Source of the DNA: an uncultured Eubacteriales bacterium
GTDB taxonomy: Bacteria > Bacillota > Clostridia > Lachnospirales > Lachnospiraceae
Assembly (NCBI GenBank): GCA_900318615.1
Contig: ONLK01000008.1
Coordinates: 1 to 62,291 of the forward strand
Reading direction: 5' to 3'
DNA: 62,291 bases
Shown piece after piece: positions 7,933-16,088 of the stretch. Under the pieces are notes generated by a model, which was given only the letters and a program-made list of their open reading frames with translations, ran no database searches and was not told where the DNA came from. Made by a program: the position numbers and the translations under genes. Positions within the stretch are counted from its first letter, which is position 1. Each line of letters starts with the position of its first letter.

Positions 7933-9690
7933 TTATCTTGCTGACTCGTGAAGTCTCGGCGAAAGCGGCATATCCCATCCAAAGTGATCGGTATGCAGCA
8001 GTTTCTCTGCCTTCTCAGAAAGCGGCTCGCCAAAGTAATCCTTATAGAGCTTCTGGACGCCCGGGTTCTCATGTGAGAAGCGGATCTTGTTATGTGAGTC
8101 AAGACCATACAGTGCAGCCCCGCGTTCCGGCGTCATGTTGAAGCCATCGTGGATCGGAAGTCCGCCGCCGTTCGAACAGCCGCCCGGACAGGCCATGATT
8201 TCCACAAAATCATACTGTACTCTTCCCTTGCGCAGTGCCGTGATCAGCTTCCGCGTATTGCCAAGCCCCGAAGCAACCGCTACGTGCAGCGTTTTTCCGT
8301 TGATTTCAAACTCTGCTTCTTTCCAGCCGTCCAGACCGCGCACATTTTTAAATGCGTCCGGATCCGGATTCGTTCCGGTCAGTTTAAAATAAGCGGTACG
8401 AAGCGCTGCCTCCATAACACCTCCGGTGATGCCGAAGATCTGGCCGGCACCGGATGCAATTCCCAGCGGTTCGTCGAATGGTGTTTCCTTCAGTATCTGA
8501 GGAATAATATGATCCGCACGGAACATACGATTCATCTCGCGGGTGGTCAGAACAATATCCACATCCGGATCACCGCAGGCATCATTCTGGTTCGGCTCCG
8601 CACACTCGGCCTTCTTGGCCAGGCACGGCATGATGGAAACAACACAGATGTCATGCGGATCAATCCCCTTCAGCTGGGCAAAATAGCTCTTGATCGTAGC
8701 GCCGAACATCTGATGCGGGGACTTGGTGGTTGACAGCTGCCCCACCATATCCGGGAACTGTGATTTCATAAAGCGAACCCAGCCGGGGCAGCAGGATGTA
8801 AACATCGGGAACGTATGCTCATCCGGATGTGTGATCTGCTCCAGGAACTCACTGGCTTCCTCCATGATGGTCATGTCCGCGCCGAAGTTGGTATCAAATA
8901 CATAGTCGAAGCCAAGACGCTTCAGTGCAGCTGCCATCCTGCCTTCGGTCGCCTGTCCGGCAGACATGCCGAACGCTTCGCCCCAGGCTGTGCGCACAGC
9001 CGGAGCCACCTGAGCAATAACAACCTTCTTCGGGTCCGCCATGGCCGCATAAACCTTCTGGGTATCGTCTCTCTCCCGCAGAGCAGCCGTCGGGCAGTTG
9101 ATAATACACTGTCCGCAGAAGGCACAGTCCGCGTCCATGATCTCCCGGTTCATCGAAACGTTGACATTGGTGTGTCCGCCGGTGCCCTCCACATCCCAGA
9201 TATCCAGCGACTGAATCTTGTCGCAGACATTCACGCAGCGCATACACTTGATGCACTTGGCCGCATCCTTGATCAGCGGTGCCTCCATGTTCCAGAAAAA
9301 CCTCGGCAGATCCTTCTGGAACGGATTGTCATCCAGAATGTTCAGATCGTTGGCCAGCGTCTGCAGTGAGCAGTTGCCGGAGCGCACACAGCTCATGCAT
9401 TCACCGCTGTGCTGAGACATCAACAGTTCCACGTTCACCCGGCGCGTTTCACGCACGCGGGGACTGTTTGTGAAGATCGTCATGCCTTCGGCCACGGCGT
9501 TATCGCAGGCCGGAACCAGACGCTCCGTTCCCCTGACTTCCACCACGCACACGCGGCAGGCTGCAATTTCGTTAACTCCTTTTAAATAGCAAAGATGCGG
9601 GATCGGGATACCAATGCTGGCAGCCGCATCCATAATTGTCGTACCCTCCTTGCAGGATACAGGAATATTATCTATGGTGAGGTTTACCAT
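7933..9690 (-). CDS. hydA: [FeFe] hydrogenase catalytic subunit HydA
   Basis: This 585-residue cytoplasmic H2-forming enzyme has the modular layout of group A [FeFe] hydrogenases. It has a [2Fe-2S] domain (C34, C45, C48, C62), a His-Cys3 cluster (H94, C98, C101, C107), two ferredoxin clusters (CIKCMRCVNVC at 146-156, CAFCGQCIINC at 189-199) and the H-cluster domain. H-cluster motifs are L1 TSCCPGW (298-304), L2 MPCLAKK (354-360) and L3 MACPGGC (499-505). All H-cluster cysteines are present, but L2 has Leu where Thr is usual, and L3 continues SNGGGLP rather than the common xNGGGQP. The ATG overlaps the end of the upstream partner gene by 7 bp, so the two are translationally coupled. Confidence 0.95.
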   Translation of the reverse strand: MVNLTIDNIPVSCKEGTTIMDAAASIGIPIPHLCYLKGVNEIAACRVCVVEVRGTERLVPACDNAVAEGMTIFTNSPRVRETRRVNVELLMSQHSGECMSCVRSGNCSLQTLANDLNILDDNPFQKDLPRFFWNMEAPLIKDAAKCIKCMRCVNVCDKIQSLDIWDVEGTGGHTNVNVSMNREIMDADCAFCGQCIINCPTAALRERDDTQKVYAAMADPKKVVIAQVAPAVRTAWGEAFGMSAGQATEGRMAAALKRLGFDYVFDTNFGADMTIMEEASEFLEQITHPDEHTFPMFTSCCPGWVRFMKSQFPDMVGQLSTTKSPHQMFGATIKSYFAQLKGIDPHDICVVSIMPCLAKKAECAEPNQNDACGDPDVDIVLTTREMNRMFRADHIIPQILKETPFDEPLGIASGAGQIFGITGGVMEAALRTAYFKLTGTNPDPDAFKNVRGLDGWKEAEFEINGKTLHVAVASGLGNTRKLITALRKGRVQYDFVEIMACPGGCSNGGGLPIHDGFNMTPERGAALYGLDSHNKIRFSHENPGVQKLYKDYFGEPLSEKAEKLLHTDHFGWDMPLSPRLHESAR

Positions 9691-11522
9691 CTGTCCGTCC
9701 TCCCTCCTTTAAATACACCGTAGCCGAAGTGATCGCAGCGCAGGCAGCGTCCGGATTCCTGGCAGGCTTCCTCATCGGTCATGCCGTTTTCAATTTCACA
9801 GAAATCGTCCTTGCGGTCAGCCGCATCCCTCATGTTCAGGTTCACCCGGCCGTACTGCGGGCGGTCTTTCAGAACCGGCTGCGGGATATCCACCTCTACC
9901 GTAATCTCATGTTCGAATCCAAGATAATCATCGATATTCGCTGCTGCAACCTTCCCGGCACCGATGGCACGAATGACCGTAGCCGGTCCGGATACACAGT
10001 CGCCGCCGGCAAAAATACCCTCGGTATCCGTAACGCTTCCGCTGTTCAGGGCCATGATGGTACCGCGCTTCACCGGAATGCCGGCTTCCTCAAACGGCTT
10101 GCTTTCAATGCCCTGCCCGATGGCTACAACCACAATATCGCACGGAATCAGCTTCTCGGGAGCATCTGCCTTCATCGGCTTCGGGCGGCCGGATTTATCA
10201 TACGGTCCCGTTATCTGCGGCTGAACCCACAGTCCCTTTACGTTGTAGTTTTCATCGGTCTCAATGCGGACCGGTGCCTGCATGGTTGCGATCTCGCATC
10301 CCTCGGCAATGGCGCCCTCCACCTCTTCCTGCAGAGCTGTCATATCGATCTGACGTCTGCGGTATACGCAGGTAACATGATCGGCACCGAGGCGGCGTGC
10401 ACTTCTCGTGCAGTCCATGGCTACGTTGCCGCCGCCGACAATAACTACGTTCCTGCCGCTGAAATCAGGCAGCGTACCATTTCCGATGCTGCGCAGCATC
10501 TCCACGGCAGAAATGACTCCGCGCGCATCCTCGCCCGGCAGATTAAGCTTCTTGTCGGTATGAGCTCCGATCGCGATATACACCGCATTGTATTCTTTCC
10601 GTATATCTGCCAGCGACACATCCTTTCCGACGCTGATGCCGGTCTTATATTCGATCCCTCCGACCGACAGAATGGAATGGATATCTTCATCCAGACGTTC
10701 TCTTGGCAGACGATAGCTCGGAATGCCATAGCGGAGCATGCCTCCCAGTTCTTTACGCTGCTCATAGACCATAACAGAATGTCCCATCAGGGCAAGATAG
10801 TAGGCAGCGGAAAGTCCGCCCGGGCCGCCCCCGATGATGGCTACCTTCTTTCCGGTTTCCTCCGCACGGGCCGGTACCGGAACTTCCCCGGCGTGATCGC
10901 ACGCATAGCGTTTCAGCCCGCGGATATTGATCGGTCCGTCAATCATGTTGCGGCGGCACCTGGCTTCACACGGATGCTCGCACACCAGACCGCAGGATGT
11001 CGGGAACGGATTATCCTTGCGGATCAGTCTTACGGCATCTGCACAGCGCCCCGCATGAATCAGAGCAATGTATCCCGGGATATCCACGCCCGCCGGACAC
11101 AGAGCCACACACGGAACCGGCTGATTCAGAGAACCGAGGCAGCGGTGATGCTTTACATGCTCCTCATAGTCGTCGCGGAAACCAATCACTCCCTGCAGAA
11201 CCATATTGGCTGCCTCGAAACCGATGGCACAGTCCGCCGAGTTTTTAATAACCCGGGCTGTCCTTTCAATCTCATCAATCGTCTCTTCCGTTGCCGTTCC
11301 CTCGAGTACGCTGTCCAGCATCTTTGAAAGCTGGCTTAATCCTACGCGGCACGGAACACATTTGCCGCATGTCTGTGCATGGCACAGCTTCAGGAATGAA
11401 TCGGCCAGATCAACCGGACACAGTCCGGGCGGACTGGCGATGATACGCCGTTCAACGTCCTTGTACAGTGACTCAACCACGGCCTGTGACTGAGACTTTG
11501 TACGAATAGAAATTCTGCTCAA
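9684..11522 (-). CDS. NuoF-type Fe-S / GltD-like flavoprotein partner of the hydrogenase
   Basis: This 612-residue protein starts at TTG 11522, chosen because AGGAGG lies 6 bp upstream; an ATG at 11543 overlaps that site. Its order is: a NuoF C-terminal [4Fe-4S] module (CGKCVPC near residues 52-58, with DCAIG as fourth ligand) without NuoF's FMN/NADH domain; a Cys-rich GltD N-domain (CVALCP, CGLVCEHPCEARC); FAD-binding GGGPGG near 231-236; and NAD(P)H-binding GGGNVA near 363-368. It ends with FAGGD, the FAD-closing motif, then a CxxxxxCLRC pair. GltD-like proteins pass electrons between NAD(P)H and Fe-S clusters. Next to HydA it most likely links NAD(P)H, and perhaps ferredoxin, to H2. It is not a glutamate synthase, because no gltB is present. 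Confidence 0.88.
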   Translation of the reverse strand: MSRISIRTKSQSQAVVESLYKDVERRIIASPPGLCPVDLADSFLKLCHAQTCGKCVPCRVGLSQLSKMLDSVLEGTATEETIDEIERTARVIKNSADCAIGFEAANMVLQGVIGFRDDYEEHVKHHRCLGSLNQPVPCVALCPAGVDIPGYIALIHAGRCADAVRLIRKDNPFPTSCGLVCEHPCEARCRRNMIDGPINIRGLKRYACDHAGEVPVPARAEETGKKVAIIGGGPGGLSAAYYLALMGHSVMVYEQRKELGGMLRYGIPSYRLPRERLDEDIHSILSVGGIEYKTGISVGKDVSLADIRKEYNAVYIAIGAHTDKKLNLPGEDARGVISAVEMLRSIGNGTLPDFSGRNVVIVGGGNVAMDCTRSARRLGADHVTCVYRRRQIDMTALQEEVEGAIAEGCEIATMQAPVRIETDENYNVKGLWVQPQITGPYDKSGRPKPMKADAPEKLIPCDIVVVAIGQGIESKPFEEAGIPVKRGTIMALNSGSVTDTEGIFAGGDCVSGPATVIRAIGAGKVAAANIDDYLGFEHEITVEVDIPQPVLKDRPQYGRVNLNMRDAADRKDDFCEIENGMTDEEACQESGRCLRCDHFGYGVFKGGRTDRW

Positions 11523-11572
11523 TGTAACCCTCCTGTAAAACACAATGTCTGTTATTGAATTGCATTATTGCT

Positions 11573-11602
11573 ATTATAACCCAATTTCCATATTTTTGTC
11601 TC
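11573..11602 (-). promoter_or_regulatory. Promoter of the hydrogenase operon
   Basis: On the minus strand GAGACA (11602-11597) and TATAAT (11578-11573) are separated by 18 bp, about 50 bp upstream of the TTG start. The divergent region is AT-rich compared with its surroundings. Confidence 0.5.
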
Positions 11603-11776
11603 TAATATTATGCGAAATAATGATAAATTATGTATAAAAGCAAATTCATTTTGTATTGAAGGCAGTTTTTATGCATGCTACACTACTGTATACATGTATT
11701 TTTCTACAGATTTTCTTCTCCGGCTGCCCGGATTATCGGGTCCGCCGTTCCATCTTCAGGAAGGCTGGTATTTCTC

Positions 11777-12715
11777 ATGTCTTTTACTTTGACACTGATC
11801 AGTAAACTTTGTTCCATGCTTCTGATGGCGATCGCCGGATATATGGTTGTAAAGGCGAAAGTATTTGACCCGGCGGGGATCCGGCCTCTTTCCAATATGG
11901 TGGCTTATGTCCTGACACCATGCCTGATCATCAATGCCTTTACCATTGATATGACACCGGAGCGCATCCATAATTTCTGGTTCTGCGTTCTTTTTTCCTG
12001 CGCTGTCTATGCGGTCTGGATTCTGGCGGCCCGGCTGCTTCGAAAGCCGCTTCATCTGGATGCTGTTGATGAGACCACTCTGATTTATTCTAATGTCGGC
12101 AATCTGATCCTGCCGCTGATCAGCATGACCCTGGGGAAGGATATGGTTTTCTATGCCACCGCTATCCAGATTCCGTTTAACCTGCTGGTCTGGACGCACG
12201 GCGAAAGCCTGATCAGCGGTCAGCGTAAATTTCAGCTGAAAAAAATTCTGACAACCTCCAATGTTCTGGCGACTCTGATTGGAATTTTTATAATGGCGAC
12301 TGGTTTCCGCTTCCCGGATTTTATTTTCACCGCACTGTCCGGTCTGGGATCCACGGTAGGGCCTTTATCGATGATGGTTGTCGGTATGACGATTGCCCTC
12401 GCCAGTCTCAAAGATGTATTTACGCTTAAGAAAGCCTATAAAATTTCACTCCTCCGGCTGATCGTATTCCCGCTGATGGTCCTCGCACTTCTCTGCGCTA
12501 CCGGGCTGCTCCGGCGCAGACCGGAATTGATTCCTGTATTCCAGGTTGCCTTCATGGCCATGGCGGCACCGCCCGCAGCTACCGTCTCCCAGCTGGCCAT
12601 TGTATACGACAATAAGCCGCTGGAAGCCGGCATCTATAATATTATGGGCGTTTTGCTCTGTATCATTACGATCCCGCTGATGAACAGCCTGTATCAGACG
12701 ATCTTCCCGGTGTAG
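11777..12715 (+). CDS. AEC family (auxin efflux carrier) transporter
   Basis: This 312-residue membrane protein of the AEC/MleP-type permease family has ten predicted helices in two halves. Typical features are the early PLSNMVAYVLTPCLIINAF segment, NVGNLILPL near residue 112, and the C-terminal half with AAPPAATVSQLA near 265-276 and GIYNIMGVLLCIITIPL. Bacterial relatives move malate or other small carboxylates, and the substrate here is unknown. An open frame reaches back to 11675, but the ATG at 11777 has AGGAAGG about 13 bp upstream and gives a standard family N terminus. It is divergent from the hydrogenase operon and is followed by a terminator. Confidence 0.88.
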   Translation: MSFTLTLISKLCSMLLMAIAGYMVVKAKVFDPAGIRPLSNMVAYVLTPCLIINAFTIDMTPERIHNFWFCVLFSCAVYAVWILAARLLRKPLHLDAVDETTLIYSNVGNLILPLISMTLGKDMVFYATAIQIPFNLLVWTHGESLISGQRKFQLKKILTTSNVLATLIGIFIMATGFRFPDFIFTALSGLGSTVGPLSMMVVGMTIALASLKDVFTLKKAYKISLLRLIVFPLMVLALLCATGLLRRRPELIPVFQVAFMAMAAPPAATVSQLAIVYDNKPLEAGIYNIMGVLLCIITIPLMNSLYQTIFPV

Positions 12716-12790
12716 GCAGCGTGAGCTATATCCGGCAAAATATTCCGGATGTTCTTGTCCTGATGAAGTATTCCGCAAAATTTTCCGCAC

Positions 12791-12838
12791 AAAAAATCCC
12801 CGCCGGAGATGATAGCTCACCTCTGGCAGGGATTTTTT
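12791..12838. terminator. Bidirectional terminator between AEC and ATP-grasp genes
   Basis: AAAAAATCCC pairs with GGGATTTTTT around an inner GCC.GAG/CTC.GGC stem. T-runs flank it on both strands, so it can serve the convergent genes on either side. Confidence 0.85.
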
Positions 12839-12871
12839 CTGCAAACATATAAAACAGTCTTTTTCTGATAT

Positions 12872-14083
12872 TTACCGGGAAGTCCGCTCATCCTGCACGA
12901 AACGGATAAACTCATCGGTCTGTTCCTGGGATTCCAGGCGCACCGTGTACATGAATCTTCCCATCTGCGGCCAGTTCAGCTCCGGCATTTCCTCCTGCAT
13001 CTTCATGCAGGAACCGTATTTCGCCATGATCTCCTCATGGGTGTGGACATAGGGATGCCCATCCTTTCGGCCGGCATACACACAGAAGCCATCCGTTCCG
13101 TGGGGCTGAAGAATCCGCTTGTTTGTGGTTACCATGTCTGCCCAGATCTGATAAACATCCGTAGCATGGGCGAAGTTCATCATATCCGGAGTGTATCCGC
13201 CGGCCGGACGCATATTCACCTCCAGCGCCGCATAGTCGCCATAGTTCCCGACCCCCGGGCAGGGTCTAGCCAGTCTGAAAAATTCCAGATGTACGAAGCG
13301 GTTCCGGACCCCAAAGGCCTTTACCGTTCGGCGGCCGAGAACCCTCAGCGGCTCCGGAACGTCCGGAAGCACATAGTATGCCAGGTTCTTGTCCTCCACA
13401 ACGATATCCACAATCGAAGGCGGCCACTTTGTGCTGGATTCGAATAGCGGGTCACAGTTTGAATCCAGAATGGCATCGTAAGATACGATGTTTCCCTCGA
13501 TAAACTGTTCCATCACATAAGGCTCGCTGTGAACGCCCATCTCCCGGTTGTGATAAAATTCCACGAGCTCCGAATCATTCTTCAGTTTCCATGTATTGTT
13601 GGCGCCAACACCGATGTCCGGTTTCACAATGACCGGATAGCCGACCTCGGAAACAAACCGCCGCCCCTCTTCCAGTGTTGTCACTTTGTGCTGACGCGCC
13701 GTCGGAATGCCCGCCAGGTTGTAGACAACCTTCATGAGGGATTTTTCCTTGATAAAATCAATCTGTCCATTCTGCACGCCGGTTGTAACATTAAAATCTG
13801 TTCTCAGACGCGCATCCTGCTGCAGCCAGTACTCATTCATGGATTCAATCCAGTCAATCTTGCCGTACTTATAGGAAAAAAAGGCAGTGGCCCGAAATAC
13901 CTGGTTATAATCTTCCAGCGTTGCAACCTTATAATACTCTGTCAATGATTTCTTCAGCCGGGGATCCAGCTGTTCGTACGGTTCATCGCCGATGCCCAGA
14001 ACATTAACTCCGTTCCTGTGAAGACGATCACAGAAATTCCAGTAGGTATATGGAAAGTTCGGAGAAATAAAAATAAAATTCAT
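12872..14083 (-). CDS. ATP-grasp carboxylate-amine ligase, substrate unknown
   Basis: This 403-residue ATP-grasp enzyme has an N-terminal pre-ATP domain beginning MNFIFISPNFPYTYWNF. The ATP-binding lid and strands are visible as EVGYPVIVKPDIGVGANNTWKL near residues 145-166, VMEQFIEGNIVSYDAI near 189-204, FVHLEFFR near 272 and ALEVNMRPAGGYTPDMMNFA near 293-312, which holds the Mg-binding Glu and Asn. Such enzymes couple a carboxylate to an amine or thiol through an acyl phosphate. The gene sits 44 bp downstream of an esterase and forms a two-gene unit with it. No known biosynthetic pathway gene is adjacent. The function is unassigned. Confidence 0.85.
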   Translation of the reverse strand: MNFIFISPNFPYTYWNFCDRLHRNGVNVLGIGDEPYEQLDPRLKKSLTEYYKVATLEDYNQVFRATAFFSYKYGKIDWIESMNEYWLQQDARLRTDFNVTTGVQNGQIDFIKEKSLMKVVYNLAGIPTARQHKVTTLEEGRRFVSEVGYPVIVKPDIGVGANNTWKLKNDSELVEFYHNREMGVHSEPYVMEQFIEGNIVSYDAILDSNCDPLFESSTKWPPSIVDIVVEDKNLAYYVLPDVPEPLRVLGRRTVKAFGVRNRFVHLEFFRLARPCPGVGNYGDYAALEVNMRPAGGYTPDMMNFAHATDVYQIWADMVTTNKRILQPHGTDGFCVYAGRKDGHPYVHTHEEIMAKYGSCMKMQEEMPELNWPQMGRFMYTVRLESQEQTDEFIRFVQDERTSR

Positions 14084-14127
14084 AAAATAATTACCATCCT
14101 TTGAAACTAACGCCGCTCTGCTGCACC

Positions 14128-14892
14128 TTAGGAATGTTCTTCGGGAATGTTCTTCTCGCCCAGCAGAAACGGAAGGAAATAACGGATCTGCTTAAACCAC
14201 CAGAACCAGTCATGGCTGACATCATTTCCCCAGTAGTCAAACCAGGCGTGAATACCCTTTTCATCGAAAATACGCTGCAGATTATGCTGCGAGGTAGCAC
14301 CGGGCTCCTCCCAGGCTCCCTGCCCGATGCAGAAGATTTCCCTTTTGGAATTGTACAGATTGATGTACGGATGGTTCGTATTCATGTTCGCCAGAAAATG
14401 CTCCGGTGAATTATTGTAAAGATCGCCGTCCATGTAATTACCGTAAAAATAACTGCAGTCATATACTCCGGACAGCGCCAGCAGCCCCTGAAACAGATCC
14501 GGCCGTCTCAGAAAAGTAATCGCCGCGTGGTCTGCTCCCATCGAAAGTCCGGCGGTCAGCGGAAGAACTTTTCCGCAGCGGGTACGGATAAACGGAACAA
14601 CCTCATTCACAATATACTGAAAATAACTTTCCTGTCTGGCAGTGCGCCATGAATTGATTCCTTCCGTGCAGGACCAGCTTTCCTTATCCACCGTATCAAC
14701 GGTAAACACGCAAATCTTTCCTTTTTCAATATAATCCTTGATGCATCCGATCATGCCGAAATCATACAGACTTCCGGCCATCGAATCCTGTGTCGGAAAA
14801 AAAAGAAGCGGAACTCCTTTGCAGCCGTAAACATTAACATGCATATCCTTATCCAGCCGGTCGGAATGCCACATAACCGTTTCTTTAACCAT
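14128..14892 (-). CDS. Putative esterase (alpha/beta hydrolase) paired with the ATP-grasp gene
   Basis: This 254-residue alpha/beta hydrolase of the putative-esterase (esterase D-like) group has the nucleophile elbow GLSMGADHA near residues 116-124 (GxSxG) and a late DVSHDWFWW that supplies the catalytic His. The early GVPLLFFPTQDSMAG segment fits the oxyanion-hole strand. No signal peptide or membrane segment is evident, so it is cytoplasmic. It precedes the ATP-grasp ligase on the same transcript, which suggests it acts on the same metabolite, either hydrolysing an ester or releasing the ligase product. The substrate cannot be told from sequence. Confidence 0.85.
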   Translation of the reverse strand: MVKETVMWHSDRLDKDMHVNVYGCKGVPLLFFPTQDSMAGSLYDFGMIGCIKDYIEKGKICVFTVDTVDKESWSCTEGINSWRTARQESYFQYIVNEVVPFIRTRCGKVLPLTAGLSMGADHAAITFLRRPDLFQGLLALSGVYDCSYFYGNYMDGDLYNNSPEHFLANMNTNHPYINLYNSKREIFCIGQGAWEEPGATSQHNLQRIFDEKGIHAWFDYWGNDVSHDWFWWFKQIRYFLPFLLGEKNIPEEHS

Positions 14893-15324
14893 TGCTGTCC
14901 CTACCTTCTTCTGTCAAAAATAAAAATGTGCTGTCGGTATCGTACCCCATCATACGCCAGTAACCGGTTATTTTCAACTTTTTCTTTCTATGCCGGCTCC
15001 GGACCTGTGTTCTGAGCTCTATTTGCGTTTTTTACGGGTCATTTGCAAAAATCCTGCTGCCTGTCCTGCCGGCCGTTCTGCTGATTTCCCTGTCAGCCGT
15101 TCTGCTGATTTTCCTGCCGGCTTTCCTGCTGCGATCCGCGCAGAAAAAAAGAGCCGCCGCACGTGTTTGTGCGGCGGCCCGGGCCTTCTGACCTGTCCGG
15201 TTTCTTCCTGCCCGTCCGGTTTTTCCTGGTTTTCCGGCTTATGGACAATTTGAACTTATTATTCTGCAAATTGAACCGTGCATCCAGACCGGCGCAGTCA
15301 GCATGGCCCAGCGTATCGGTCTGA
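14893..15324. other. 432-bp intergenic region with a 24-bp direct repeat
   Basis: It holds a two-copy 24-bp direct repeat (15072-15095 and 15096-15119, GCCGTTCTGCTGATTT...) with a third degenerate copy after it, and a strong hairpin terminator at 15144-15178. Upstream of the esterase I see no clear promoter hexamers. I see no credible gene in either strand. Confidence 0.55.
15144..15178 (-). terminator. Intrinsic terminator downstream of deoD
   Basis: GCCGCCGCAC (15153-15162) pairs perfectly with GTGCGGCGGC (15169-15178). On the minus strand the stem is followed by a T-rich run (A-run at 15144-15150 on the plus strand). It lies about 150 bp past the deoD stop. Confidence 0.8.
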
Positions 15325-16053
15325 TTATTCCGCAAATTTAACGGCCGTATCCAGGGCGATTTCCATCATGTCGGTGAAGCCGTTTTGTCTTTCATCGGCG
15401 CTGAGTGCGACCGGTTTGAACAGATGATCCGAAATAGAGAGGATGGAAAGCGCCTTTTTCCCGTTTGCACAGGCTGTCCAGTAGAGGCCGGCTGTTTCCA
15501 TTTCAACGCACAGATGGCCGAAATCTCTCAGCTTTTCGTTCAGGTCTTTCTGCGGATAATAGAAGAAATCCGAAGTATACACCTTGCCAACCTTGAATTT
15601 TACGTTCTTTGCGCGGGCATTCTTTACAGCTTCCTCAAGCATTTCATAGTCCGCGCAGGCTGCCAGCTGTCCCGGAATGCCATAGGCATTGCCATAACCG
15701 GAATTTGTGGAAGCAGCTTCCGCAATGACAACATCCTTTGCTTCAACATCCATATCCAGACCGCCGGCGGAGCCGATGCGGATGATCGCATCTACGCCAA
15801 ACTGGCTGTACAGTTCCTGACTGTAAATTCCGATGGACGGAACGCCCATGCCATGTCCCATTACGCTGATGCGTTTGCCCTTATAGGTTCCTGTATATCC
15901 CAGCATGTTGCGGGTGTCGTTGAAAAGTACAACATCGCTCATATACTTATCCGCAACTGCCTTTGCGCGCAGCGGATCTCCCGGCATCAGGACAACCCTG
16001 GCAATCTCAGCCTTCTGTACAATACTTGCAGAAATTGATTCTTTGTTCCCCAT
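15325..16053 (-). CDS. deoD: Purine-nucleoside phosphorylase DeoD
   Basis: This 242-residue hexameric-type purine nucleoside phosphorylase splits purine (deoxy)nucleosides with phosphate in salvage. Family marks are MPGDPLRAK near residues 23-31 (phosphate-binding Gly/Arg), MGHGMGVPSIGIYSQEL near 65-81, IRIGSAGG near 91, CVEMETAGLYW near 182-192 and ISDHL near 208 with the catalytic Asp. AGGAGA precedes the ATG. It follows the MraY-like gene by 35 bp on the same strand. Length and motifs match E. coli DeoD. Confidence 0.95.
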   Translation of the reverse strand: MGNKESISASIVQKAEIARVVLMPGDPLRAKAVADKYMSDVVLFNDTRNMLGYTGTYKGKRISVMGHGMGVPSIGIYSQELYSQFGVDAIIRIGSAGGLDMDVEAKDVVIAEAASTNSGYGNAYGIPGQLAACADYEMLEEAVKNARAKNVKFKVGKVYTSDFFYYPQKDLNEKLRDFGHLCVEMETAGLYWTACANGKKALSILSISDHLFKPVALSADERQNGFTDMMEIALDTAVKFAE

Positions 16054-16088
16054 TTTCTATTCTCCTGTTCTAAACAAAATTAAGCGTC

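Noticed and set aside
9684..11522. Glutamate synthase small subunit
   Set aside because: GltD similarity is real, but the N-terminal NuoF-type cluster domain, the coupling to hydA and the absence of gltB argue for a hydrogenase partner.
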